This document shows positions 16,290-24,356 of a stretch of 64,000 bases of DNA, one piece after another; position 1 is the stretch's first letter, and each line of letters begins with the position of its first letter. The DNA comes from a bacterium (lineage in GTDB: Bacteria > Oederibacteriota > CAKKQC01). The stretch spans positions 1-64,000 of the forward strand of contig CAKKQC010000012.1 of assembly GCA_919901855.1 (NCBI GenBank), given 5' to 3'. A program made the position numbers and the translations under genes. Under the pieces are notes generated by a model. It saw nothing but the letters and a program-made list of their open reading frames with translations. It made no database searches and was not told the origin of the DNA.

Positions 16290-19103
16290 ATGGCCGGCAC
16301 CGCGGACTATCGCGCGACCCTGCACCTGCCCCACACGGGGTTCCCCATGAAGGCGGACCTCGTGAAGCGCGAGCCGGGCATGATCGAGGGCTGGGACCGG
16401 ATGCAGCTCTACTCGGCCATGCGGGCCGCCCGGGCGGGGGCCCAGAAGTTCGTCCTGCACGACGGCCCGCCGTTCTCGAACGGCCACTCGCACATGGGCC
16501 ACCTGCTCAACAACGTCCTCAAGGACGCGATCGTCCGGTACAAGTTCCTGCGCGGGTTCGACGTGCCGTTCGTGCCCGGCTGGGACAACCACGGCATGGC
16601 CATCGAGAACAGCTACCTCAAGACGTCGGGGATCCGGCCGGCGGACGTGGACCCGCTGGAACTCCGGCGGGCGTGCGCCGAATACGCGATGAAGTGGGTC
16701 AAGGTCCAGCGGGAGCAGCGGAAGCGCACCGGGGCGCTCGGCGACTGGGAGCGGCCGTACCTGACGATGGACAAGTCGCTCGAGGCCGCCGAGATCGAGG
16801 CGGTCGGGAAGCTCATCCGCGGCGGGTACATCTTCCGGGGCAAGAAGCCCGTCTACTGGTGCGCGACCTGCGAGACCGCGCTGGCCGAGAACTCGGTCGA
16901 GTACGGCCCCCATGTCGCGCCGTCGGTCTACGTCCGGTTCCGGGTGAAGGAGTGGCCGGCGTCGTTCCCGGCGGCCGCGCGCCCGGCCGGGGCGAAACCG
17001 GTCAGCGTCGTGGTCTGGACGACGATGCCCTGGACCCTGCCCGCCAACGTCGCGGTCGCGTTCAACCCGGAGTTCACGTACGACCTCGTGGAGACGGAGG
17101 ATGAAATCCTGGTGATGTCGCACGACCTGGCGGCGGGTGCGCTGGCGGTTTCGGGGCTGAAGGCCGTCAAGTCCGCGACCTCGGTCCCGGGCCGCTCGCT
17201 CGAGGGGCTCGTCTGCGACCATCCGTTCATCAACCGGACCTCGGTGGGCGTCCTCGCCGACTACGTGACCCTCGAGGCCGGGTCGGGCGTCGTGCACCTC
17301 GCCCCGGGCCACGGGAACGAGGACTACCGCACCGCCGTCGAGTACCGCCTTCCGATCCTGGCGCCCGTGGACAGCCGCGGCCGGTTCACGGACGAGTTCC
17401 CGGAGTTCCAGGGACAGAAGGTCTTCGAGGCGAATCCCGGGATCATTACGCTCCTCAAGGAGAGGGGCGCCCTCGTCCACGAAGGCGCCTTGGAGCACTC
17501 GTACCCGTTCTGCTGGCGCTGCAAGAAGCCGGTCATCTTCCGCGCGACCGAGCAGTGGTTCATCTCGCTGGAACATGCGGGTCTTCGCACCCGGGCGGTC
17601 GAGGCCGCGCGCGCGGTGGCCTGGACGCCGGCATCGGGGGCGGTCCGGATGGCGAACATGATCGACCTCCGGCCCGACTGGTGCATCTCGCGGCAACGGT
17701 CCTGGGGCGTGCCCATCCCCGTCTTCTACTGCTGCGCCTGCGGGGAGCTGCTTGCGACCGACGAGAGCCTGGCGGCCGTCCGGGACTGGGTCGCGCAGGA
17801 GGGGGCCGACGTGTGGTGGATCCGGGAGGCCGACATCCTCCTGCCGGCGGGGACGCGGTGCACGGCGTGCGGCGGGAGATCCTTCCGGAAGGAGATGGAC
17901 ACGCTCGACCCGTGGTTCGATTCGGGGTGCACGCACACGTCGGTCGTCCGGGCGAACCCCGACCTCCACTTCCCGGCCGACCTCTACATCGAGGCGACCG
18001 ACCAGTTCCGCGGCTGGTTCCAGAGCTCGCTCCTGACCTCCGTGGCCCTCCACGGGGCCGCGCCGTTCAAGGCCGTCGTCGTCCACGGCTGGGTCCTGGA
18101 TCCCAAGGGCGACAAGATGTCGAAATCGGTCGGCAACGTGGTCTCGCTCGAGGACGCGGTGAACCGCTGGGGCGCCGACGTCATGCGCGTCTGGGGGCTC
18201 TCGGAACACTACCACGACGACATGCGGGTCGAGGCCGAGGCCATGGAACGCATGGTCGAGGCCTACCGGAAGATGCGTAACACGCTCCGGTACCTGCTGA
18301 GCAATCTCGGCGACTGGACGGGGGAGGCTCCGCCGGAAACCGCGTTCCGCGAGGTGGACCGGTGGATGCGCGTGCGGCTCAGCAACACGGTCCGCGAGAC
18401 GACCGGGCACATGGACCGGTACGCGTTCCACCAGGCGTTCGGGGCGCTCTACCGGTTCTGCGTCGTGGACCTCTCCGCCTTCTACCTCGACCTGCTCAAG
18501 GACCGGCTCTACGCCTCGGCGGCCGGGGATCCCGCCCGCCGTGCGGCGCAGGCGGTCCTGGCCGAGACGCTCTCGGCGCTCGTCCGCATGCTCACGCCGT
18601 TCGTGCCCTTCACGACGGAGGAAGCCTGGACGCACCTGCCAGTGCCCCTGCAGGCGGGGGCCGCCGCGGCCCAGCTCACCAAGTGGCCGGAGCCGGCCGC
18701 GGTTCCCGGCGAGGCCGGCATTGCGGCCCGGTGGGAGTCGTTCATGCGGCTGCGGGAGCACGTGCTCAAGGCGCTGGAGGCCGCCAAAGCCGCGGGCGCG
18801 ATCGCGAAACCGCTGGAGTCGCGCGTGCGGCTCGAGGTCGCGGGGCCGTGGAAGGACCTGGTGACATCCCTGGAGCCCGGGCTCGCGGAACTGCTCATCG
18901 TCTCCCAGGTCGAGGTGGCGGACCTGGCGGCCGGCGCGACCCCCCAGGTCGCGGGCGCGGACGGCAAGCTCAGCGTGTCGGTCATGAAGCCCGAGGGTGC
19001 GAAGTGCGGCCGGTGCTGGCTCGTCAAGCCCGAGGTGGGCACCCTCGTGCCCGCGGACCTCTGCGGGCGGTGCGAGTCGGTGATCAAGGGGGGGGCGGCA
19101 TGA
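16290..19103 (+). CDS. ileS: Isoleucyl-tRNA synthetase
   Basis: 937 residues, the usual size for bacterial IleS. This class I enzyme charges tRNA-Ile and edits valine. The HIGH motif appears as H-M-G-H (residues 68-71) in the P-P-F-S-N-G-H-S context, and KMSKS is intact (609-613). The CP1 editing domain has T-T-M-P-W-T-L-P. The conserved W-D-x-H-G-L-P-I-E block reads W-D-N-H-G-M-A-I-E, an atypical variant. The C-terminal zinc finger is complete (C-G-R-C near 905 and C-G-R-C near the end). The ATG lies 2 bases after the preceding stop, and the stop overlaps the next gene (ATGA). Confidence 0.97.
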   Translation: MAGTADYRATLHLPHTGFPMKADLVKREPGMIEGWDRMQLYSAMRAARAGAQKFVLHDGPPFSNGHSHMGHLLNNVLKDAIVRYKFLRGFDVPFVPGWDNHGMAIENSYLKTSGIRPADVDPLELRRACAEYAMKWVKVQREQRKRTGALGDWERPYLTMDKSLEAAEIEAVGKLIRGGYIFRGKKPVYWCATCETALAENSVEYGPHVAPSVYVRFRVKEWPASFPAAARPAGAKPVSVVVWTTMPWTLPANVAVAFNPEFTYDLVETEDEILVMSHDLAAGALAVSGLKAVKSATSVPGRSLEGLVCDHPFINRTSVGVLADYVTLEAGSGVVHLAPGHGNEDYRTAVEYRLPILAPVDSRGRFTDEFPEFQGQKVFEANPGIITLLKERGALVHEGALEHSYPFCWRCKKPVIFRATEQWFISLEHAGLRTRAVEAARAVAWTPASGAVRMANMIDLRPDWCISRQRSWGVPIPVFYCCACGELLATDESLAAVRDWVAQEGADVWWIREADILLPAGTRCTACGGRSFRKEMDTLDPWFDSGCTHTSVVRANPDLHFPADLYIEATDQFRGWFQSSLLTSVALHGAAPFKAVVVHGWVLDPKGDKMSKSVGNVVSLEDAVNRWGADVMRVWGLSEHYHDDMRVEAEAMERMVEAYRKMRNTLRYLLSNLGDWTGEAPPETAFREVDRWMRVRLSNTVRETTGHMDRYAFHQAFGALYRFCVVDLSAFYLDLLKDRLYASAAGDPARRAAQAVLAETLSALVRMLTPFVPFTTEEAWTHLPVPLQAGAAAAQLTKWPEPAAVPGEAGIAARWESFMRLREHVLKALEAAKAAGAIAKPLESRVRLEVAGPWKDLVTSLEPGLAELLIVSQVEVADLAAGATPQVAGADGKLSVSVMKPEGAKCGRCWLVKPEVGTLVPADLCGRCESVIKGGAA

Positions 19104-19489
19104 CGGAACCCGAGTCCAAGCCGACAGAGCCGGCGGCCCCGGTGACGCCTTCCGAACAGCTCAAGCTGAACGAGAAGGTGCTCCAGAATCTCCACGACGC
19201 CGTCGTCAACCTCTCGCTCCGGCTCGAGCAGACGAATCTCGCCGAGTTCGTGGACGTGACGGGCAAGCCGTTGAAACTGATCCGGAACAACCTCATCGCC
19301 GGGGTCGCCCGGGGCGTCGGCATGTTCCTGGGCGCCGGGATGATGGGGGCGATCACGCTGGCCCTGATCTCGTGGGTCGTCTACCACGTTATCGACCAGC
19401 TCAACTGGATTCCCGTGATCGGCCAGTTCACGCACGGGGTCGGCGATCTCGTGAAGCAGTTCCTCGAACAGCACCCGGCGAAGAAGTGA
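19100..19489 (+). CDS. DUF5665-like small membrane protein
   Basis: 129 residues. A Pro/Glu/Thr-rich N-terminus is followed by a short helical stretch and the DUF5665-like core: F-V-D-V-T-G-K-P-L-K-L-I-R-N-N-L-I-A-G-V-A-R-G-V-G. One or two hydrophobic spans with A-L-I-S-W-V-V-Y come next, then a P-V-I-G-Q-F-T tail. The family is common in bacteria but has no assigned function. The start overlaps the ileS stop by 4 bases, and lspA begins 2 bases after its stop. Confidence 0.8.
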   Translation: MTEPESKPTEPAAPVTPSEQLKLNEKVLQNLHDAVVNLSLRLEQTNLAEFVDVTGKPLKLIRNNLIAGVARGVGMFLGAGMMGAITLALISWVVYHVIDQLNWIPVIGQFTHGVGDLVKQFLEQHPAKK

Positions 19490-19491
19490 CC

Positions 19492-19974
19492 ATGGCGTGG
19501 CGGCTGACCCCGGTCGCGGCCTGGGCCCTCGCCGTCGTCGTGATCGACCTCCTGACCAAGCGGCTCATCGAGCAGTCCTTCCGGCTCGGCGAGTGCACGA
19601 CCATCGTGGACTGGGCGGTGTCGTTCAAGATCTGCTACATCCGGAATCCCGGCGTCGCGTTCGGCCTGCTGGCGGACCTGGCGTGGCGCTGGCGGCTCCC
19701 GTTCTTCCTCGCGACGGCGGCCGCGGCGGGCTGGATCCTCTGGGAGGTGTTCAAGGAGGCGGGCCACCTCGTGCTCGGCCGGCTGTCCCTCGGGCTCATC
19801 GTCGGCGGCGCGGTGGGGAACTTCGTCGACCGGGTCCGGTACGGCGAGGTCGTGGACTTCCTCGACTTCTGGTTCGGGCGGTGGCACTTCCCGACCTTCA
19901 ACGTCGCGGACTCCGGGATCACGGTCGGCACGGGCCTCCTTCTGATCGCCCTTTGGAAAGTGAAAGCCCTGTAG
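19492..19974 (+). CDS. lspA: Lipoprotein signal peptidase (signal peptidase II)
   Basis: 160 residues with four hydrophobic spans. This inner-membrane aspartyl protease cleaves signal peptides of diacylglyceryl-modified prolipoproteins. The catalytic aspartates are D113 in the N-F-V-D-R motif and D140 in F-N-V-A-D. They are 27 residues apart, the same spacing as in the E. coli enzyme. N-P-G-V-A-F-G (~62-68) and G-E-V-V-D-F are also conserved. It is directly followed by lgt, which performs the preceding step in lipoprotein maturation. Confidence 0.96.
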   Translation: MAWRLTPVAAWALAVVVIDLLTKRLIEQSFRLGECTTIVDWAVSFKICYIRNPGVAFGLLADLAWRWRLPFFLATAAAAGWILWEVFKEAGHLVLGRLSLGLIVGGAVGNFVDRVRYGEVVDFLDFWFGRWHFPTFNVADSGITVGTGLLLIALWKVKAL

Positions 19975-19976
19975 CC

Positions 19977-20732
19977 GTGCACCCGGTAGTCGTCACCGTC
20001 TTCGGCATCCAGATCTTCGCCTACGGGTTCATGGTCGCGCTCTCGTTCCTGGCCGGGCTCTGGGTGTGCGCCCGCCGGGCGGTCCGGTACGGTTCCACGC
20101 CCGACGCGATCTACGACAGCGCCGTGCCCGTCCTGGCCGCGGGGCTCGTGGGCGCCAAGCTCACGTACTTCGTCACGAACGGCGCCGGGCCGGTGATGAG
20201 CCTCGGCGATCTGGTGGGGCTCGTGCGCGGCGGATTCGTCTTCTACGGCGGCGTGCTGGGCGGGGCCGCCGCCGCCATCTGGTGGTTGAAACACAACCAC
20301 TGGCCCGTCCTCGCCTACGGCGACGTCTGCGCGCCCGGGCTTGCCATCGCGCTCGCCGTCGGCCGGCTCGGGTGCTTCCTCAACGGCTGCTGCTACGGCC
20401 GGCCCGCGGCGTGGGGGATGGTGTTCCCGAGCCTGGGCGACAGCCTGCCGCGCATCCCGACGCAGCTCTTCGAGGCCGCCGGCGCGGTCGCGATCGGGGT
20501 AGGGCTCCACTTCGTGCCGCCGCCGCCAACGAATCGCCGCGGCCGCATTCTCGGGCTCTTCCTGATCGCGTACGCCTTCCTCCGATTCGGGATGGAGGCC
20601 CTGCGCGACGACCCCCGGGGCGCGTTCGTCTCGGGGCTTTCGCCCTCCCAGTGGCTGAGCGTCGTGGGGCTGGCGATCGGGATCTGGCTCGTGGCACGCC
20701 GGGCGCAGCCCGCCGGGGTCCCGACATCATGA
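19977..20732 (+). CDS. lgt: Prolipoprotein diacylglyceryl transferase
   Basis: 251 residues from a GTG start 2 bases after lspA. Lgt transfers diacylglycerol from phosphatidylglycerol to the lipobox cysteine of prolipoproteins at the inner membrane. The signature G-R-L-G-C-F-L-N-G-C-C-Y-G is present (~134-146), as are the N-terminal H-P and F-G-I-Q-I-F-A-Y-G-F segments and the late R-F-G-M-E-A-L-R-D-D-P-R-G. It has about seven hydrophobic spans. The GTG is preferred because the next in-frame ATG lies inside the first membrane span. The stop overlaps the next start (ATGA). Confidence 0.96.
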   Translation: MHPVVVTVFGIQIFAYGFMVALSFLAGLWVCARRAVRYGSTPDAIYDSAVPVLAAGLVGAKLTYFVTNGAGPVMSLGDLVGLVRGGFVFYGGVLGGAAAAIWWLKHNHWPVLAYGDVCAPGLAIALAVGRLGCFLNGCCYGRPAAWGMVFPSLGDSLPRIPTQLFEAAGAVAIGVGLHFVPPPPTNRRGRILGLFLIAYAFLRFGMEALRDDPRGAFVSGLSPSQWLSVVGLAIGIWLVARRAQPAGVPTS

Positions 20733-21637
20733 GGCTCGTCGCGGGGCCGACCCAGGCGGGGCTGCGGCTCGACGCCTGGCTCGCCACCGTGCTCGAAGTG
20801 TCCCGCGCCCGCGCCGTCGACCTCCTCGCGTCCGGCGCCTTCCGGTACAACGTCGGGGGGGCCGTCAAGCCGTCGCGGCGCGTCCGCAGCGGGGACGTGG
20901 TCGAGGGCGAGATACCCGATGTCGCGGTGGCCGCGCCCGCCGCCGAGACCGGTTCCGTCCCCGTCCTCTTCGAGGACCCGCACCTCCTCGTCGTGGACAA
21001 GCCCGCGGGGGTCACGGTCCATCCCGGCGCGGGCCGGCCGGGCGGCACGCTCGTGAACATCCTGCTCGGGATGGGGGTCAAGCTCTCGACCGTGGGAGGC
21101 CGTCTTCGGCCGGGAATCGTGCACCGGCTCGACCGCGACACGTCGGGGGTCCTCGTCGTGGCCAAGACCGACGCCGCGTTCTGGAAGCTCGTGAAGATGA
21201 TCGAGGCCCGCGAGATCAGGCGCGAGTACGTGGCCGTCGTGCTCGGGGTGCCCGCGTCGCGCGAGGGCACGATCGACGCAAACCTCGCGCGGGACCCGGA
21301 CCACCGCGAGCGGTTCACGGTCGTCGGGAGCGGGGGTCGCCGGGCGATCACGCACTACGCCGTCGACCGCGCGTTCGGGACGAAGGCCGCGCGGCTCAAG
21401 GTCACGCTCGAGACCGGCCGTACGCACCAGATCCGCGTCCACCTCGCGGCAATAGGCCACCCGATCCTCGGGGACACGGCCTACGGTGGATCGAAGGTCC
21501 GCAATGCGGGCATCCCCCGGCAGGCCCTGCACGCCGCGCGGCTCTCGTTCAAGCACCCGATGACGGGGAAGCCCGTGTCCGTGAAGGCGCCGGTCCCGGC
21601 CGACATGGCCGCCCTCCTCCGCCGGTTGGAAGGTTAA
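20729..21637 (+). CDS. RluD-family 23S rRNA pseudouridine synthase
   Basis: 302 residues. An N-terminal S4-like RNA-binding domain (~1-70) precedes the RluA/RluD catalytic domain. The catalytic aspartate is D135 in H-R-L-D-R-D-T-S-G. Also present are V-V-D-K-P-A-G-V-T-V-H-P (~90) and G-R-T-H-Q-I-R-V-H (~230). The S4 domain and the position after lspA, as in many genomes, favour RluD (pseudouridines in helix 69), but I leave the exact target open. Last gene of the operon; its TAA overlaps the stop of the convergent GGDEF gene. Confidence 0.93.
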   Translation: MRLVAGPTQAGLRLDAWLATVLEVSRARAVDLLASGAFRYNVGGAVKPSRRVRSGDVVEGEIPDVAVAAPAAETGSVPVLFEDPHLLVVDKPAGVTVHPGAGRPGGTLVNILLGMGVKLSTVGGRLRPGIVHRLDRDTSGVLVVAKTDAAFWKLVKMIEAREIRREYVAVVLGVPASREGTIDANLARDPDHRERFTVVGSGGRRAITHYAVDRAFGTKAARLKVTLETGRTHQIRVHLAAIGHPILGDTAYGGSKVRNAGIPRQALHAARLSFKHPMTGKPVSVKAPVPADMAALLRRLEG

Positions 21638-22845
21638 GCGAAGACCACCCGGTTCCGGCCCTCGGCCTTGGCGCGGTAGAGGGCGTCGTCCGCGCGTTTG
21701 ACCGCCTGCGCCGGCGTGCCCGTCTTCCCGCCCCCGGCCGTTACCCCGATGCTGATCGTGACCGTGAGCGTGCCCGCGGCGTCGTCCGCCGGTAGCGTGC
21801 CCCGGGCAGCGCGCCGCCGCGGCGTGTGGGTGCGCAGTCCGAACGGGTGCGCCTCGATCCGCCGGCGCGCGTCCTCGAACCGACGTGCCGCGGCGTCCGG
21901 GTCGGCGCCCTCGATTACGGCGCAGAACTCCTCGCCACCGTACCGGTAGACTCCGGGACCGAGGGACCTCCGGAGCCGGGCCGCGATCATGCGCAGCACG
22001 TGGTCGCCCTCCGTGTGCCCCCACCGGTCGTTGAACTCCTTGAACCGGTCCACGTCGATCATGGCGAGGGTGTAGGGACGGTCGAGGCGCGCGAGGTCCT
22101 CCTCGAGCGCCCGGCGGTTGAACAGGTCCGTCAGCTCGTCGAGGTAGACGCGGCCCCAGGTGACGTCCAGGATCGCGTGCAGGAGGATCAGCGAGATCGC
22201 CGCGAACGCAATCCCGAGGTGGGTCGCCGTCGGCGCCTTCCACCACGCGGCAATGGTGACGTGGACCGCGAACCAGAACGGGACCAGCGCGGGGAGGAGC
22301 GCGAGGGCGAACGGCCGAATCCGGCGGTTCCGCTTAAGCCAGGCCGTGCCGGCGAGCGGGAGGGCGAAGGCGACCGCGAGGTGCGGGCACCGGCAGACCT
22401 CGGGAGGGATCGGGAGCCGCAAGTCAGTGAGCTTCGCGAAGCCCTCGGGCGCCCACTGCGCGATCCCGCCAGCCAAGGCGAAGGGGGAGAGGATCACAGT
22501 CGCGCGGCCCAGCCATCCCTCGCGTAGGAGCGGGCCGTCGGGCATCGTGAAGACGAGCGCGAGACTCAGCGGGAACGCGAAGGCGAGGACCTCGAAGGCG
22601 GCCGCCGGGACGACGTCCGCCCGGCGGAACAACCCGTATGCGGCCAGCCACAGGAGGGCGGTCACGAGGACCCGCGACTGCCGGATCCGCAGCCCGAGGT
22701 AGCCCGCGAGCGCGAGCACGGCGATCGGAAGGTACGGAACCGCGTCACGCACGGCGGGCGTCCCCGTGACCCGCGCGTCCAGCGCCGGCCAGGCGTGGAT
22801 CACGACGGGCGCGGCTGCCAGCAGGCCGTAGACGATCCAGATCAT
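21634..22845 (-). CDS. Membrane-anchored GGDEF diguanylate cyclase
   Basis: 403 residues. The N-terminal ~225 residues form several hydrophobic spans (a putative membrane sensor), followed by a GGDEF domain that makes cyclic di-GMP from GTP. The active-site motif is G-G-E-E-F (~303-307), a functional variant, after the usual D-x-D-x-F-K-E-F-N-D-x-W-G-H segment. The RxxD inhibitory site expected nine residues before the motif is absent, so product inhibition is probably lost. Its start overlaps the stop of the GH26 gene upstream (ATGA), so the two are translationally coupled. Confidence 0.88.
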   Translation of the reverse strand: MIWIVYGLLAAAPVVIHAWPALDARVTGTPAVRDAVPYLPIAVLALAGYLGLRIRQSRVLVTALLWLAAYGLFRRADVVPAAAFEVLAFAFPLSLALVFTMPDGPLLREGWLGRATVILSPFALAGGIAQWAPEGFAKLTDLRLPIPPEVCRCPHLAVAFALPLAGTAWLKRNRRIRPFALALLPALVPFWFAVHVTIAAWWKAPTATHLGIAFAAISLILLHAILDVTWGRVYLDELTDLFNRRALEEDLARLDRPYTLAMIDVDRFKEFNDRWGHTEGDHVLRMIAARLRRSLGPGVYRYGGEEFCAVIEGADPDAAARRFEDARRRIEAHPFGLRTHTPRRRAARGTLPADDAAGTLTVTISIGVTAGGGKTGTPAQAVKRADDALYRAKAEGRNRVVFA

Positions 22846-24245
22846 CGGGCGGCCTTCGCCGTCCAGCGTTCAAGCGTTACGACGTCGGGGTCGTCATAGA
22901 TCGCGCGGAGGCGGTCGGGCGGGATGTCCCGGACGAACCGGCCGGACCAGACCGAGAACCAGCTCCACCGGACGCCGTACGCGCGCTCGCGGCCGGGGTC
23001 GGGCGGCGCGCCGCACTCCGAGAGCCCCACGAGCTTGCGGCCGCCGTAGAGCCGCCGGAGGGTCTCCCACTCGCCGGCCAGCGAGGAGGTGGCGTCGGCG
23101 TAGACCGAGGGCCCGATCGCGTCCACGACGTCGTCGCCCGGGTACCAGTCCGCGGCCTCGAGGCCGCCCCCGGGCGGGCCGTAGACCCAGATGAGCTCGT
23201 GCAGGCCGTGGTGCCGCGTGAACCGGTCGAACATGAGCCGCCAGAACGCCTTGAACGCCTCCGGCCCCTTCGCGCCCCACCAGAACCAGCCGCCCTGTGC
23301 CTCGTGCAGGGGCCGCCAGAGCACGGGGATGCCGGCGGCCTGGAACCGGGCCAGCAGGCCCGCGATTGCATCGAGGTCGCGCACGAGCAGGCGGTATCGA
23401 TCGGACTTCGGATCGGCCAGCGCGGCGGCCAGGTCGAAGGTCGTCGCCTCGGTGTAGAACCCGCGCCACCATTCCTGGCCCTCCCGGTCGAGCAGGTCCG
23501 CGGGCGCGTTCCAGTGCCACATCATCTGGACCACGCCGCCCGCCCGCCCCCACGCGATCGCCTGCTCCACCGTCCGGGTGCCGTCGGCGCCGCGCTCGAC
23601 CCGCGAGGGGGAGCAGTCCATGAAGTCGAACGACCCGAGCGCGGGGGCGCGGCCGGTCACGCTGCGCGCGTAGTCGATCTCGCGCTGATCCTGCTGGCCG
23701 GCTAGCGTCCGGTCTCCGTAGGCCGCGACCAGCCGCCGGAACAGGGCCTTTGCGGCGGCCCCGGCCCGGGGGTTGGCCAGCCGCGCGGGCGGCTTCGGCA
23801 CCGCCACGAGCGTCGTGGGCGTGAGCGTGATCCGGTCGAACTCCCACCAGCCCCAGCCCTTGCCCACCGCGATCCGGACGGGCCCGCCGGGCAGGATCAC
23901 GGGGCCCGCGTCGCACTCGTGCCAGTCCCCGCCGGTACGGGTCATCATCCCCGACCGCCGCTCGCAGTTGATCTCGAGGTCGAACCCCTTCTCGCCGTCC
24001 TCGAGCGCGTACCGGATCGAGACGGCGTAGAGGCCGGCGGGGACCTCGACCTCGAACTCGACCCGGTCGTCGTCCGCGTCGAACCCGGTCACGTACCCGG
24101 TGCCCGATAAGCCCGGCCGCGCGGTCACGACCTCGACGCCCACCAGCCGGCCGGTCTCGGCCTCGAGCACGATCACGGCCGCGGGACCGGCGGCCGGGAC
24201 GAGGGCGAGGATCGTCGCGAGGCGGAGGGAAGCCGAACAGGCCAC
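22842..24245 (-). CDS. Secreted GH26-family glycoside hydrolase with N-terminal CBM-like domain
   Basis: 467 residues. A signal peptide (~1-22) is followed by a CBM35/CBM6-like beta-sandwich (~25-145; V-L-E-A-E-T and G-Y-V-T-G-F motifs). The rest is a (beta/alpha)8 barrel of glycoside hydrolase family 26, whose known members are mostly beta-mannanases. The acid/base glutamate is E315 in W-R-P-L-H-E and the nucleophile E410 in G-L-S-E-C. G-Q-Q-D-Q-R near the barrel start is also typical of GH26. Substrate is likely a mannan or mixed glucan outside the cytoplasm. The start is a GTG, with a TAGGAT -10 box 6 bases upstream. It is coupled to the GGDEF gene. Confidence 0.85.
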   Translation of the reverse strand: MACSASLRLATILALVPAAGPAAVIVLEAETGRLVGVEVVTARPGLSGTGYVTGFDADDDRVEFEVEVPAGLYAVSIRYALEDGEKGFDLEINCERRSGMMTRTGGDWHECDAGPVILPGGPVRIAVGKGWGWWEFDRITLTPTTLVAVPKPPARLANPRAGAAAKALFRRLVAAYGDRTLAGQQDQREIDYARSVTGRAPALGSFDFMDCSPSRVERGADGTRTVEQAIAWGRAGGVVQMMWHWNAPADLLDREGQEWWRGFYTEATTFDLAAALADPKSDRYRLLVRDLDAIAGLLARFQAAGIPVLWRPLHEAQGGWFWWGAKGPEAFKAFWRLMFDRFTRHHGLHELIWVYGPPGGGLEAADWYPGDDVVDAIGPSVYADATSSLAGEWETLRRLYGGRKLVGLSECGAPPDPGRERAYGVRWSWFSVWSGRFVRDIPPDRLRAIYDDPDVVTLERWTAKAAR

Positions 24246-24251
24246 TTCTCG

Positions 24252-24257
24252 ATCCTA
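24252..24257 (-). promoter_or_regulatory. -10 box of the GH26-GGDEF operon (leaderless)
   Basis: TAGGAT on the minus strand, exactly 6 bases before the GTG start at 24245, with no Shine-Dalgarno sequence. Confidence 0.55.
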
Positions 24258-24341
24258 CCCCGAGTGACGCGGGCGGAGAACGGATCGCTCACGCCTCGGA
24301 AGGAGAATCGCCGCAGCTTGAGCGTCGCCACCCGCGGGCAG

Positions 24342-24350
24342 TGCTAGAAT
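24342..24350 (+). promoter_or_regulatory. Extended -10 promoter of family A member 2 (leaderless)
   Basis: TG-C-TAGAAT: an extended -10 element whose TAGAAT (24345-24350) ends 6 bases before the ATG at 24357. No Shine-Dalgarno sequence and no well-spaced -35. Confidence 0.6.
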
Positions 24351-24356
24351 CCGGCC

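Noticed and set aside
16284-18761. An 825-codon antisense frame opposite ileS
   Set aside because: Composition is Arg/Pro/His-rich with no domain, as expected from stop-poor antisense frames at ~70 % G+C; ileS is certain.
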